Of a stretch of DNA of 64,000 nt, positions 45,187-55,005 are shown in pieces. This DNA comes from Arenibacter certesii DSM 19833 (GTDB taxonomy: Bacteria; Bacteroidota; Bacteroidia; Flavobacteriales; Flavobacteriaceae). How positions within the stretch are numbered: the first letter of the stretch is position 1; each line of letters begins with the position of its first letter. The notes beneath the pieces were generated by a model. The model had not been told where the DNA came from. It did no database searches and was given only the letters and a program-made list of their open reading frames with translations. A program made the position numbers and the translations under genes. The stretch lies in contig NZ_AUCB01000011.1 in assembly GCF_000429545.1 (NCBI RefSeq), positions 1 to 64,000 of the forward strand, read 5' to 3'.

Positions 45187-46485
45187 TCAATTACTGGGAC
45201 TTGTGAACCTTAGAACAAGATACCCTATGATCCCTGATATCCCAGAACCAACCATAATACCTACTTTTGCAGAATCTATTATCACTTCTTTCCCTACAAA
45301 GGCCAAGTTGGCGATAAATATAGACATGGTAAAACCAACTCCAGCCAATATTGCAACTCCTATAATGCGCCGAAACGGAATATTATCCGGTAAAATTGCT
45401 AGCTTCAATTTAATTCCTATCCAAGAGAAAAGGGTAACCCCTATTAATTTTCCAGCAAATAAGGCAATAGCAATATGAAACAATAACGAGGTGTTCAATT
45501 CCATGCCGCCACCTACCGCAACCCCTGCATTCGCTAGCGCAAAAACAGGCATAATAAAATAAGCAACCCATCCGTGCAGCGCATGTTCCGATCGCTGCAA
45601 AGGCGATTTAAATTTGTTGCCTAAAGCCTCTAACTCATCCATTTTTACAATTTGTTCACTAGATAAAACGGGAAGATAATCCCTTTCAGTTTTAGCAAAA
45701 CCCCTCGAGATTTCAGAAAGTTGGTTCATAAAAGAATCCATATCTATCCTTTGCCTTAAAGGAACAGTAAATGCAAGTAAAACCCCGGCGATTGTGGGAT
45801 GAATACCCGATTTAAAGAATAGAATCCATATCACGATCCCAAGGGTGATCATAAGATATTTGGAATATAAATTGCGATAAGACAAAAAGAAAAGTAATCC
45901 TAGGAGTGCAAAAGCGTAAAAAAGTAGCATCCAATCTATCCCTGTGCTATAAAATAGGGCAATTACAATAACTGCACCTAAATCATCCACGATGGCAAAG
46001 GCTGTTAAAAATATCTTTAGGCTTAACGGGACCCTGTTGCCCAATACTTTTAAAATAGCAAGCGAAAATGCAATATCTGTTGCCATGGGTATACCCCATC
46101 CAGCGTGTGTTTCTGGCGAGTCGTTCAAAAATAGAAATAAGCTCATAGGAATTATCATCCCTCCTACAGCTGCAAACATAGGCAAGGCAGCTTTACGTAT
46201 ACTATTTAACTCTCCAATGAGTAGCTCCCGTTTAATTTCTAACCCAATCAAAAAGAAGAATAACACCATTAATGCATCATTGACCCAATAGATCAATGGT
46301 AGCGTAAACTCAAACGTTTCTGAACTTATCCCGAGATGATAGTGCCATAAGGCTTGGTAAGATTCACTATAACTAGAATTTGCCCATAACATCGCAATAA
46401 TGGTTGCAGTAAATAGCAAGATGCCACTAAAACTTTCTACTTTGGAGAATTTTAGTAAAGGGATAAGTATTCTTCTCTTTAACAT
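45187..46485 (-). CDS. nhaA: Na+/H+ antiporter NhaA
   Basis: A 432-residue inner-membrane antiporter that exchanges sodium for protons. Characteristic parts are SGILLFTATIIAMLWANS, the transport-site pair in AFAIVDDLGAVIVIALFY, and MFAAVGGMIIP. About 11-12 membrane helices are visible. The length is slightly longer than E. coli NhaA (388). It is not obviously part of the sialic-acid regulon, although it could help maintain the sodium gradient used by the SSS symporter (inference). Confidence 0.94.
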   Translation of the reverse strand: MLKRRILIPLLKFSKVESFSGILLFTATIIAMLWANSSYSESYQALWHYHLGISSETFEFTLPLIYWVNDALMVLFFFLIGLEIKRELLIGELNSIRKAALPMFAAVGGMIIPMSLFLFLNDSPETHAGWGIPMATDIAFSLAILKVLGNRVPLSLKIFLTAFAIVDDLGAVIVIALFYSTGIDWMLLFYAFALLGLLFFLSYRNLYSKYLMITLGIVIWILFFKSGIHPTIAGVLLAFTVPLRQRIDMDSFMNQLSEISRGFAKTERDYLPVLSSEQIVKMDELEALGNKFKSPLQRSEHALHGWVAYFIMPVFALANAGVAVGGGMELNTSLLFHIAIALFAGKLIGVTLFSWIGIKLKLAILPDNIPFRRIIGVAILAGVGFTMSIFIANLAFVGKEVIIDSAKVGIMVGSGISGIIGYLVLRFTSPSN

Positions 46486-46672
46486 TCTGAAATTTTGTTG
46501 TATTTATACATTATACTCTCAAAAATAGTAATATTCTTTAGAATTCAATTAGGTAGCAGTATTTATTTTTAACTTTTCATAATCTCCGATTTAAACCTGT
46601 TTACTGGGGTTTTCATTATGATTTCTGAAAAATTATGCCGTGTTTTTTACCTGCTGAATTTGATGTACTCTT

Positions 46673-48271
46673 TTATTCCTGATTGTATTTTAAAACCCAA
46701 TTGATATATATATCATTAAGCTTCAATACCATCTCTTTATGGTCTCCTGCTATATTGTTGATTTCCGTAAGATCATTTGCCATATTATATAAATCCCAAG
46801 GAGCATTTTTATCGTTACGGACAATCTTCCAGTTTTGGAGTCGCATTGCCTGACTATTTCTCCACTCCCAAAATAAAGGGCCTTCCCGTTCCATTTCTGG
46901 ATTTTTAAAAACGGGTACAAGACTTTTGCCGCGGAGGGGGGTGATTTTCTCGCCTTTAAAACTTTTTGGATAAGTAGCCCCCGAAATTTCAATAAAAGTG
47001 GCCATGAAATCTATAAAATGTCCCGGATAGTTTGTAAAAGTATTGGGGTGTATCCTTTTTGGCCAATAAGCAATAAGCGGACTATTTATTCCACCTTCAT
47101 TATTATAATTCTTGTACAATCTAAAGGGAGTATTGGACACATTGGCCCAGTCCTTTTTTAGAGACGTCCATCGTGCTATGGATCCTAGAGGTGCATTATC
47201 ATCATCATCTTTTAAATCCACCACCTCTGCCGAAGCTCCATTGTCTGATACAAAAAGGATTATAGTGTTTTCACTAGCGTTAATTTCTTCCAACTTCGCC
47301 AAAAGTCGACCTATATTCTGATCTATACGGTCTATCATAGCCGCATAAACCTCCATAACAGATGCCTCATATTCTTGTTCTTTGGGGGACAGGCTATCCC
47401 AATTCCTATGAGTAGGTTCAGGGAGAGTTACCTTATCGTCTAACAAACCAGTCGACTTCTGTTTTTCAAACCTTTTTTGTCTAATATGGTCATAGCCGAG
47501 ATTATACTTTCCTTTATATTTTGCTATATCCTCTGGCCAAGCCATTAGCGGATCGTGTGGCGCGGTATAGGAAAGGTATAAAAAGAAAGGGTTGCTTTTA
47601 TTTTCTTCCAAGTAATCCAAGGCATAATTGGTAAAATAATCTGTGGAGTAAAAATCCCTTTCTTTTGGGGTGTAAGGGCTATAAATAATACTATCTATTC
47701 CCCATTGCCGATCATTTCTTTTTTGTGCTGGCGGAGGTTCTCCCTCCCTTTGTTGACCTGGGTTAAAATGGTTAAAGGCCCCATCTATTAAACCAAAAAA
47801 ACGTTGAAACCCCCTATCATATGGATTGTCAATTCCGTGGTGTTTCCCTGAGTAATAAGTGGCATAACCGGCCTCTTGTAGTACCTCACCTAGGGTTACC
47901 GCATTGCGAATGGGATTGGTATGCGTTTGGTCATATCCAGAATCATGGGCATACACGCCGGTCAATAAGGCGGCTCTGGAGGGGAAGCACTTTCCCGCAT
48001 TGTAGAAATTCCTAAATCGCATTCCATTTTGGGCTAGCTGATCCAAATTGGGAGTGTTTATTTCCCCACCGTAGCATCCTAAGTCCGACCAACCCATATC
48101 ATCAACAGAAATCAGGATAATATTAGGCTTATCTCGCTCGTTTTGATTAGTGCAACCTAATAAGCTGATGGAAAGGAAGAGTACATATAATAAGGAACCA
48201 TAATTTCTGGAAAAGAGAATGATAGGACGGGGATTAATTTGATTATGCATGGATTTTTTATCAGATGACAT
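46673..48271 (-). CDS. Sulfatase (arylsulfatase-like lipoprotein)
   Basis: A 532-residue type I sulfatase with an unusually long lipoprotein leader: lipobox SISLLGC with C40. The metal-binding DD follows in ISVDDMGWSDLGCYGG, and the formylglycine motif is C-F-P-S-R (C95-R99) in NAGKCFPSRAALLTG. LFVSDNGASAEV and GGINSPLIAYWP are typical of arylsulfatases. It differs in subtype from the sulfatase at 43176, so two sulfate linkages could be handled in this neighbourhood. It may start at a later methionine (M8). It is divergent from the class V aminotransferase. Confidence 0.87.
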   Translation of the reverse strand: MSSDKKSMHNQINPRPIILFSRNYGSLLYVLFLSISLLGCTNQNERDKPNIILISVDDMGWSDLGCYGGEINTPNLDQLAQNGMRFRNFYNAGKCFPSRAALLTGVYAHDSGYDQTHTNPIRNAVTLGEVLQEAGYATYYSGKHHGIDNPYDRGFQRFFGLIDGAFNHFNPGQQREGEPPPAQKRNDRQWGIDSIIYSPYTPKERDFYSTDYFTNYALDYLEENKSNPFFLYLSYTAPHDPLMAWPEDIAKYKGKYNLGYDHIRQKRFEKQKSTGLLDDKVTLPEPTHRNWDSLSPKEQEYEASVMEVYAAMIDRIDQNIGRLLAKLEEINASENTIILFVSDNGASAEVVDLKDDDDNAPLGSIARWTSLKKDWANVSNTPFRLYKNYNNEGGINSPLIAYWPKRIHPNTFTNYPGHFIDFMATFIEISGATYPKSFKGEKITPLRGKSLVPVFKNPEMEREGPLFWEWRNSQAMRLQNWKIVRNDKNAPWDLYNMANDLTEINNIAGDHKEMVLKLNDIYINWVLKYNQE

Positions 48272-48626
48272 CGTCAGTTAATATAATTTAAAGGTAAGGA
48301 ATCTATTAGATGGTTGGAACACTCACTTTACAGTTATATTTCCAGAACAAAGAAGAATATCTTGTTATACGAATTCCAGTGGTGATTACTAATAATATAA
48401 ATCTAAAACCCGGGATTGCTCTCCATTACGGACCGGCATATTTTAGCAGTCACTGGTGAAAGAAAAGTTATAGGATTAAAAAATTCTTCAACTCCCATAC
48501 CCCCAAAATGGCAAATAGCCTTACTTTTGAAGTATGGTTTTTTATGGGGTTTTGATAATTTCTTTTATGTGATAAAGAGTTATAAATCCGAGAGCCTATT
48601 TTGAGAATAGAATACATAATTAGAAA
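48272..48626. other. Divergent intergenic region
   Basis: About 355 bp between the sulfatase (minus) and the class V aminotransferase (plus). It should hold both promoters; I see no clear -7 box, repeat or gene in it. Confidence 0.4.
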
Positions 48627-50132
48627 ATGAAGAGAGCGTCTAAAAGTACTACAGTAAAGGAATTAGCAAGTTTAGAAAATCACTTTCAACAGTTTAGACC
48701 CCATATTATTGGGAATTCACATGTTTTTAAATCATTGAACGGGAAACAAGAACTGCTATATGCAGATTGGATCGCTAGCGGCCGACTTTATGCGCCTATA
48801 GAAGATATCATGTGTAATAAGATTGGACCAATGGTGGCTAATACCCATTCGTTTTCCAGTGAAACAGGAAAGGCATCTACCTACGCCTATAAGCACGCTA
48901 GAGACCTTATTAAAAAGCATGTAAACGCTAACGAAAATGATGTATTGGTGACCTGTGGTACGGGAATGACAGGGGTCCTAGCGCGATTACAGCGCATTAT
49001 GGGGCTTCGGTGGCCAGATGTGGTTAAAAATAAAATTACATTACACGAGAAAGAAAGACCTGTGGTGTTCATTACCCATATGGAACATCACTCCAATCAT
49101 GTGCCGTGGATGGAAACTATAGCGGATGTGGTAATCCTAGCTTCCGATGAAAATTTATTGGTAGATCCAAAGCAGTTGAGCTTGGAACTAGATAAATATA
49201 AAGATCGTCCCCTTAAAATTGGATCTTTTACGGCCTGCTCTAATGTTACAGGGATCATTACCCCTTATGGGGAACTTGCAAAAATTATGCACCAGCACGG
49301 GGGATACTGTTTTGTGGATTTTGCAGCCTCGGCTCCCTATGTAAAAATGGATATGCACCCCGCTGACCCCGAAGCGCAATTAGATGCTATATTTTTCTCT
49401 CCCCATAAGTTCTTGGGCGGACCAGGAACCTGTGGGGTGTTAGTTTTTAATAAACAACTATACAATACACAGGTTCCCGATGTGCCTGGTGGAGGTAATG
49501 TAAAATGGACCGATCCATGGGGAGGATTTGCCTATAATGATGATATTGAAACCAAGGAAGATGGGGGTACACCAGGCTTTCTTCAGGTGATGCGTACTGC
49601 GCTTACCATGGGGCTAAAAGAGAAAATGGATGTTAATAAGATGAGGGAACGTGAAGAGGAACTATTACAACTTTGTTTTAATATGCTACAAGATATCCCC
49701 GGACTTTACATTTTGGGTTGTAAGGACCAAAAACGCATCGGTTGTGTATCTTTCGGAATTCAGAACATCCATTATAATTTAATAGTAAGATTGCTTAACG
49801 ATCGTTTTGGGATTCAGGTACGCGGTGGTTGGTCTTGTGCTAGTACCTACGGTCATCATTTGTTTAATATAGATCAGGATGATTCTAAAACCATGACACA
49901 GGGAATTTACAATCAGAATTTAACCAACAAACCCGGATGGGTACGGATCTCACTACATCCGATAATGACCGATGAGGAGGTGATACGGATCTGTAATGCC
50001 ATAGCATTGGTCGCAGAAAACATAGAACATTGGAGTACCCCTTACGTGTATAATAATGCCAGCAACGAATATGAATGCGAACAGGGCGATAACAGGATTA
50101 TTGAAGAGGTTAAGGAATGGTTTAATATATAA
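48627..50132 (+). CDS. Class V aminotransferase (cysteine desulfurase-like fold)
   Basis: A 501-residue PLP enzyme of fold type I. The PLP lysine lies in FFSPHKFLGGPGTCGVL, the Asp that holds the pyridine nitrogen in CFVDFAAS, and a C-terminal cysteine loop in RGGWSCASTYGHH resembles that of cysteine desulfurases. The protein is about 100 residues longer than SufS/IscS, and its substrate is unknown. No sulfur-transfer partners are adjacent. It converges on an MFS gene with 19 bp between them. Confidence 0.75.
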   Translation: MKRASKSTTVKELASLENHFQQFRPHIIGNSHVFKSLNGKQELLYADWIASGRLYAPIEDIMCNKIGPMVANTHSFSSETGKASTYAYKHARDLIKKHVNANENDVLVTCGTGMTGVLARLQRIMGLRWPDVVKNKITLHEKERPVVFITHMEHHSNHVPWMETIADVVILASDENLLVDPKQLSLELDKYKDRPLKIGSFTACSNVTGIITPYGELAKIMHQHGGYCFVDFAASAPYVKMDMHPADPEAQLDAIFFSPHKFLGGPGTCGVLVFNKQLYNTQVPDVPGGGNVKWTDPWGGFAYNDDIETKEDGGTPGFLQVMRTALTMGLKEKMDVNKMREREEELLQLCFNMLQDIPGLYILGCKDQKRIGCVSFGIQNIHYNLIVRLLNDRFGIQVRGGWSCASTYGHHLFNIDQDDSKTMTQGIYNQNLTNKPGWVRISLHPIMTDEEVIRICNAIALVAENIEHWSTPYVYNNASNEYECEQGDNRIIEEVKEWFNI

Positions 50133-50141
50133 AATGAATAT

Positions 50142-50169
50142 CGGGGAACAATTATAGCTTCCCCGGTTT
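50142..50169. terminator. Hairpin between convergent genes
   Basis: CGGGGAA (50142-50148) and TTCCCCG (50159-50165) form a 7-bp stem followed by a GTTTTCC tail on the plus strand. It overlaps the end of the MFS coding sequence. Confidence 0.5.
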
Positions 50170-51396
50170 TCCTGCACCAATCCCCATATACATTTTAAGG
50201 ATGATAACCACAAATAGGAGGATTAGAGAGTAGGTCCACCCTCCTGTAAAATCGAACAAACTACCAAAAATAAAGGGTCCGGTAGCGGCTACCATGTAAC
50301 CTATGGATTGCGCCATACCGGATAGTTCCGTAGCGGTATCAGAATCCTTTGATCTTAGGACTATAAAAAGGAGCGCTAATCCAAATGTACCTCCCAGGAC
50401 AAAACCGATTAAGGATACCCAAAGTGCAATGTATCCTAGAGATGGAAGTAACAATCCCAATACCCCTATACTTTCTACGAGCATTAAAATGATTACAATA
50501 GACCTTTGATCTGTTGTTTTTCCCGCCCATAGAGGAATAATTATGGATCCAAGAATTCCCGTTGCCTGTGATAAGGAAAGCATCCAGCCAGCATAATCGG
50601 CATCATATCCACGGCTTTGGATAATGGCGGGTAGCCATGCAAGAATCACATAAAAAGTAAGGGATTGTAAACCCATAAAAAAAGCTATTTTCCATGCTTT
50701 TGGTGCTTTTCCGAGCGCTTTCATTGCCGCCTTATAATTGCGCTTTTGATCCGATATACTTATCCGAGATAGTTGAGGAATCCATACTAGAAAACCTATA
50801 AAAGCCAATATAGCCCATACAGCTAAAGAACCCCTCCAGCCTAAATTGGTATTATCGGCCAGAGGAACACTAATTCCTGCAGCTAAGGAGGCTCCAATAG
50901 CCATTACGCTAGAATAAAGGCTAGTGATAAAACCGGAGTTTGATGAGAAATTTCGCTTAGTAAGGCTAGGTAGTAAAACATTGCCGAATGCTATGGCAAT
51001 TCCAAAGAGAAGCGTACCTAAATATAGGGGGAATATACCCTGCAAAGATCTAATTCCTATCCCAATGGCCATTAAAAGTAGGGCGCCGAATAATGTTCGA
51101 GCAATGCCAAAACGTCTAGTAAACAAAGGGGTAAGGGAAGAGAAAATCCCAAAAGCTATCAAAGGCAGGGTAGTCAGTAATCCCAACATAGAATTGGAAA
51201 GTCCTGTTGACACCCTAATATGATTTACCAAAGGGCCAACGCTAGCCAGGGCAGGTCTAAGATTTATGGCAATGAATAGTATTCCTACTATCAATAAGAT
51301 ATCGTTGGAGCTAAATCTTCGCTTTTTAATAGAGGACTTTTGTTCTGACATTGGTCTGCTTATGGTTAATAATATAGCCAATACTAAACTAATCAA
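50152..51396 (-). CDS. MFS transporter (CynX/NimT-like)
   Basis: A 414-residue transporter with 12 membrane helices. The stretch NLRPALASVGPLVNHIR at the first helix and GLLTTLPLIAFGIFSSLTP near helix 2 are typical of the cyanate/2-nitroimidazole (CynX/NimT) branch of the major facilitator superfamily. The substrate is not known. It faces the ALDH gene across a 555-bp gap. Confidence 0.82.
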   Translation of the reverse strand: MISLVLAILLTISRPMSEQKSSIKKRRFSSNDILLIVGILFIAINLRPALASVGPLVNHIRVSTGLSNSMLGLLTTLPLIAFGIFSSLTPLFTRRFGIARTLFGALLLMAIGIGIRSLQGIFPLYLGTLLFGIAIAFGNVLLPSLTKRNFSSNSGFITSLYSSVMAIGASLAAGISVPLADNTNLGWRGSLAVWAILAFIGFLVWIPQLSRISISDQKRNYKAAMKALGKAPKAWKIAFFMGLQSLTFYVILAWLPAIIQSRGYDADYAGWMLSLSQATGILGSIIIPLWAGKTTDQRSIVIILMLVESIGVLGLLLPSLGYIALWVSLIGFVLGGTFGLALLFIVLRSKDSDTATELSGMAQSIGYMVAATGPFIFGSLFDFTGGWTYSLILLFVVIILKMYMGIGAGKPGKL

Positions 51397-51952
51397 AGCC
51401 TAAAGATGATTTGAGCTATTTCCATTTTATTTATGGCGACAAAGTTGAATATAGTGACATAAACTAGTACATTTTTCGTTTAAGTGACTCTACTTAGATG
51501 ATTTACCGCCTTAGAACATCACTTTATTTTCAATGGTCGTAAATTCACCATTCCTATTATATATTGAAATAAATAGCTTTTGCGCGGACCTATTTTAAAA
51601 TTATAATACGTACCTTAAAGCTAAATATGCCAATAAGGCGTTTTTGGATGTTCTTATGGGAATAGGTAAGGCCAACTTTAAAGAGAATAACCTTTAAACG
51701 TTCTTACTAGCTTCACTCAATTTTCCAACCACTATTTATTGCCATAACATTTTATTGGGTTGGCTTTCCGATGTATTTAATCCCGTGAGTGATGTTCAAA
51801 TCCATTCTATTCTTCCCCACGGTAAATCGTTTTTGAACTATTCATCACAAGTACAATAGAAATGTAGAAGCAAAGGTTGATTATGCGAATAGCTGATTAA
51901 AAGTGCTCTTAAAACGAGCTGTATTCACTAACACTAATTTAATATCACAATA
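51397..51952. other. Long divergent intergenic region
   Basis: About 555 bp between MFS and aldehyde dehydrogenase genes. No convincing gene, repeat or operator is visible. The length is large for a promoter region, so an uncharacterised short transcript or a decayed gene is possible. Confidence 0.35.
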
Positions 51953-53455
51953 ATGGCAAATGTAACAAAACCCAAATTTAAAGAGAGATATGAAAATTTT
52001 ATTGGCGGAAAGTTCGTCGCTCCAGTAAAAGGACACTATTTTGACAATGTATCTCCAGTAGATGGTAAAGTATTTACTCAAGCTGCCCAATCCACACAGG
52101 AAGATATTGATCTTGCTCTTGATGCTGCCCACGAGGCATTCCCATCTTGGAGTACTACTTCGGCAACAGAACGTAGCAATGCGCTTTTAAAGATAGCACA
52201 AGTGATGGAAGATAATTTTGAGTACTTGGCAACTTTAGAGACTATCGATAATGGGAAGCCAATTCGTGAAGCCCGTGCTGCGGATATCCCATACTGTATT
52301 GATCACTTTCGTTATTTTGCAGGTGTTATACGTGCTGATGAAGGAACAATTTCGGAACACGATAAGAACACGGTGAGTATTGTATTACATGAACCTATTG
52401 GTGTGGTTGGTGAGATTATACCTTGGAACTTTCCATTATTGATGTTGGCTTGGAAGATAGCCCCGGCTCTAGCGGCTGGTTGTACTGCTGTTGTTAAACC
52501 AGCAGAACAAACCCCAACTAGTGTTATCGCCTTAATGGAACTTATTGGTGACATTCTTCCCGCTGGTGTATTGAACATCGTAACTGGTTTTGGAGCAGAA
52601 GCAGGACAAGCTTTAGCAACTTCTGACCGAATTGCAAAGCTTTCATTTACTGGATCAACAAAAACTGGTCGTAAGGTCTACCACAATGCAGCGGAAAACA
52701 TTATTCCCGTAACCATGGAGCTAGGTGGAAAATCTCCTAATATTTTCTTCCCGTCTGTTGCAGATCATGATGATGATTTCTTTAGCAAAGCTATTGAAGG
52801 TGCATTAATGTTCGCCCTTAATCAAGGAGAAATCTGTACTGCTCCATCGCGTATTTTGGTACACGAGCGTATTGCCGATCTCTTCATAGAAAGGATGCAG
52901 GAACGTTTAAAAGACGTTAAGACCGGTAATCCACTAGATCCAGAAACAATGATAGGTTCTCAGGTATCCAAGGCACAGTATGACAAAATCCTAAACTACA
53001 TCAACGTTGGTAAAGAAGAGGGTGCAATGGTACTAGCTGGTGGGGATGCTGGTAATTACGAAGGGGAACTCTCTAAAGGATTCTACATTCAGCCTACGGT
53101 ACTGAAAGGACAGAACAATATGCGTGTCTTCCAAGAAGAGATTTTTGGACCAGTTGTAGCCCTTACTACTTTTAGTTCTACGGAAGAAGCCATCGCTATC
53201 GCCAATGATACCCCTTACGGATTAGGTGCAGTTGTTTGGTCCCGAGATTCCCACGAATTGTTCCAAGTTCCTCGTGCTATTCAAGCGGGTAGGGTTTGGG
53301 TAAATCAATACCATACCTATCCTGCACACGCTCCCTTTGGTGGCGTTAAGGAATCTGGTTTTGGACGTGAGAACCATAAAATGGCACTAGATCACTATCG
53401 TGTTGTAAAAAATATGTTGATCTCCTACGATAAAAAGCCTATGGGATTCTTTTAA
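51953..53455 (+). CDS. NAD(P)-dependent aldehyde dehydrogenase
   Basis: A 500-residue ALDH superfamily enzyme. The cofactor region [21 protein letters not shown], the glutamate in [12 protein letters not shown] and the catalytic cysteine C295 in GEICTAPSR are present, and the end EESGFGREN-like [13 protein letters not shown] is standard. It oxidises an aldehyde to the acid; its close resemblance is to the AldB/ExaC group. A DUF779 partner, often next to such genes, is not visible. A terminator follows. Confidence 0.93.
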   Translation: MANVTKPKFKERYENFIGGKFVAPVKGHYFDNVSPVDGKVFTQAAQSTQEDIDLALDAAHEAFPSWSTTSATERSNALLKIAQVMEDNFEYLATLETIDNGKPIREARAADIPYCIDHFRYFAGVIRADEGTISEHDKNTVSIVLHEPIGVVGEIIPWNFPLLMLAWKIAPALAAGCTAVVKPAEQTPTSVIALMELIGDILPAGVLNIVTGFGAEAGQALATSDRIAKLSFTGSTKTGRKVYHNAAENIIPVTMELGGKSPNIFFPSVADHDDDFFSKAIEGALMFALNQGEICTAPSRILVHERIADLFIERMQERLKDVKTGNPLDPETMIGSQVSKAQYDKILNYINVGKEEGAMVLAGGDAGNYEGELSKGFYIQPTVLKGQNNMRVFQEEIFGPVVALTTFSSTEEAIAIANDTPYGLGAVVWSRDSHELFQVPRAIQAGRVWVNQYHTYPAHAPFGGVKESGFGRENHKMALDHYRVVKNMLISYDKKPMGFF

Positions 53456-53761
53456 TTGAAGTTTAGGCTTAAGCACTTAGCAGAGCCCTGGACAACCGGG
53501 GTTCTGTTGTTTTATCGATATTGGCAACTTAAAATGGGAATGGTTGATCTTACCAATTTCCATTGTATTATTGGCAGTGGGGTTAAAAATTCTAAAACTT
53601 AATAAAGTAGATGGAAAAAAGGACCGAAATTGAGTTTCTATTGATGTTTTTAATCCTGAATAATTCGTTTTATTTGGTGATATCGAAGATAATTAATAAA
53701 CTGTTTACCAATTTATAGTGAAGGTATGGCCTAGTATGTGCTTTATAACAAGAACATTATT
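53456..53761. other. Intergenic stretch after the aldehyde dehydrogenase
   Basis: About 305 bp with a terminator (53482-53514). A frame with a hydrophobic stretch (53520-53633) has no start codon and was not called. Confidence 0.5.
53482..53514 (+). terminator. Terminator of the aldehyde dehydrogenase gene
   Basis: AGAGCCCTG (53482-53490) pairs with CGGGGTTCT (53497-53505) using two G-T pairs, followed by GTTGTTTTA. Confidence 0.65.
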
Positions 53762-54265
53762 ATGAGTAGAGGGTTTATAAGAGAAGAAGATCAGGAGGAA
53801 ATTCCAATAGTCCCTCCGAGAGCAGATTTACCGCATGGGGTTACTAATTATGTAACACAAATAGGGTTAGACGCATTATTGGCAGAGAAAGAAGAGCTAA
53901 TGGAGGAGATTGTTAATGTAGATCGAACCAATGAAAATGAAAGCAGGATTGCCATTAACCATAACAATGCAAGATTGCAATTGCTAAATAATAGAATTTC
54001 CACCGCTAAGGTAATACATCTAGCAGATCAACCACAAGATGAAGTTAGGTTCGGGGCAACGGTTACCTTAAAAATCATGGCTACCAACAAAACTCAAAAA
54101 TTTCAGATAGTGGGTGTTGATGAGGCCGATATTACAAAAGGAAAAGTTTCCTTCGTCTCTCCAATAGCAAAAATATTAATCGAAAAGAAAGTAGGGGACA
54201 TGGCAATTTTGCAATTGGCAAAGGAGGAGAGGGTTTTTCAAATTTTATATATTAGCTATATATAG
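53762..54265 (+). CDS. GreA/GreB-like transcription factor family protein
   Basis: From ATG 53762 the protein has 167 residues; the GTG at 53738 would add eight. An N-terminal coiled-coil-like helix (GLDALLAEKEELMEEI) is followed by a C-terminal FKBP-like region (RFGATVTLKIM, KFQIVGVDEADITKGKVSFVSPIAKILIEKKVGD), as in GreA/GreB/Rnk. The coiled-coil tip acids needed for RNA cleavage (DE at the tip) are not clear, so it may act as a competitor of Gre factors rather than a cleavage factor (inference). Confidence 0.75.
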   Translation: MSRGFIREEDQEEIPIVPPRADLPHGVTNYVTQIGLDALLAEKEELMEEIVNVDRTNENESRIAINHNNARLQLLNNRISTAKVIHLADQPQDEVRFGATVTLKIMATNKTQKFQIVGVDEADITKGKVSFVSPIAKILIEKKVGDMAILQLAKEERVFQILYISYI

Positions 54266-54407
54266 GAAGGAAAAAGAAAGGATAGTGTATCAATTCCCTT
54301 AGTAATAAATATGTAGACGTCAGATAAATTTTTTCATTTGATGATATCTCCATAATTAGAGGTATAAGTTCATTATCTTGGTCTAAATTTTTAAAACAAC
54401 AATTAGT

Positions 54408-54896
54408 TTGAATATTTCGGAAGAGAAAAAACAGCTTATAGAACAAATAGGTCTGGGCTTTGGGGATCGTATGGGGGTGTCCCCACTTGCAGCAAGAATT
54501 TATGGGCTTTTAACCCTTTCATCTTATGACGGCCTCACTTTTGAAGAGGTAAGGGAAGCATTGGGATCTAGTAAAAGTTCTACTTCCATTAACCTTAACG
54601 TCCTCACCCAACTTAATTTTGTTGAGTATTACACTAGACCGGGGGATAGAAAGCGATATTTTAAAGTATCTAAATCTTTTCAGAAGAAGTATTTAATGCA
54701 ATATGCACAGACTTTAAATAGCGAAGCGGAACTCATTTCCAAAATAAATGCCTACAATCTACAGCATTACCCAGAGAAGTTTGTAAATGAAAAGTCGATG
54801 GGTACCTTGATGGAAGAATACATCAAGGCCCAGCATGACCTAGTGGAAACTACATTGAAAAAAATGACTGCTCTTTTTGAAGATCAAAATCAGTAA
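54408..54896 (+). CDS. GbsR/MarR-type transcriptional regulator (copy 1)
   Basis: A 162-residue winged-HTH regulator starting at TTG 54408 (no ATG upstream). The GbsR-like pattern is clear: MGVSPLAARIYGLLTLSSYDGLTFEEV and SSKSSTSINLNVLTQLNFVEYYTRPGDRKRYF. It shares the architecture and about half its residues with copy 2 at 57044. No convincing operator precedes it; the next gene downstream (META) has one. It probably regulates efflux or membrane-stress genes in this block (inference). Confidence 0.85.
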   Translation: MNISEEKKQLIEQIGLGFGDRMGVSPLAARIYGLLTLSSYDGLTFEEVREALGSSKSSTSINLNVLTQLNFVEYYTRPGDRKRYFKVSKSFQKKYLMQYAQTLNSEAELISKINAYNLQHYPEKFVNEKSMGTLMEEYIKAQHDLVETTLKKMTALFEDQNQ

Positions 54897-54942
54897 CTCC
54901 CATTTATTGATAACTGAGATATTTAACAAAATCTTATCCTTA

Positions 54943-54966
54943 GAGGTTCTAATTGTTACGAACTAA
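54943..54966. promoter_or_regulatory. GbsR-type operator (copy B) before the META gene
   Basis: GTTC at 54946-54949 and GAAC at 54960-54963 are spaced by 10 bp, and the right arm TTACGAACTAA (54956-54966) is identical to that of copy A at 56991-57014. It ends 4 bp before the -7 box TACTTTTG. Confidence 0.7.
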
Positions 54967-54970
54967 AAGA

Positions 54971-54978
54971 TACTTTTG
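54971..54978 (+). promoter_or_regulatory. -7 box of the META-domain gene
   Basis: TACTTTTG matches TAnnTTTG and is 28 bp before the start codon at 55006. Confidence 0.6.
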
Positions 54979-55005
54979 TGCTTGTAAATTTAATTCATAA
55001 ATAAA

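Noticed and set aside
48416-48604. A 62-codon plus-strand frame before the class V aminotransferase
   Set aside because: No family resemblance or promoter; it lies in a divergent promoter region.
53520-53633. Hydrophobic stretch (WEWLILPISIVLLAVGL) suggesting a small membrane protein
   Set aside because: No ATG, GTG or TTG precedes it in frame, and the frame begins inside the terminator of the aldehyde dehydrogenase gene.
54365-54390. Possible GbsR operator before the first gbsR gene (AAGTTCATTATCTTGGTCTAA)
   Set aside because: The right arm is poor and the spacing is two bases too short.
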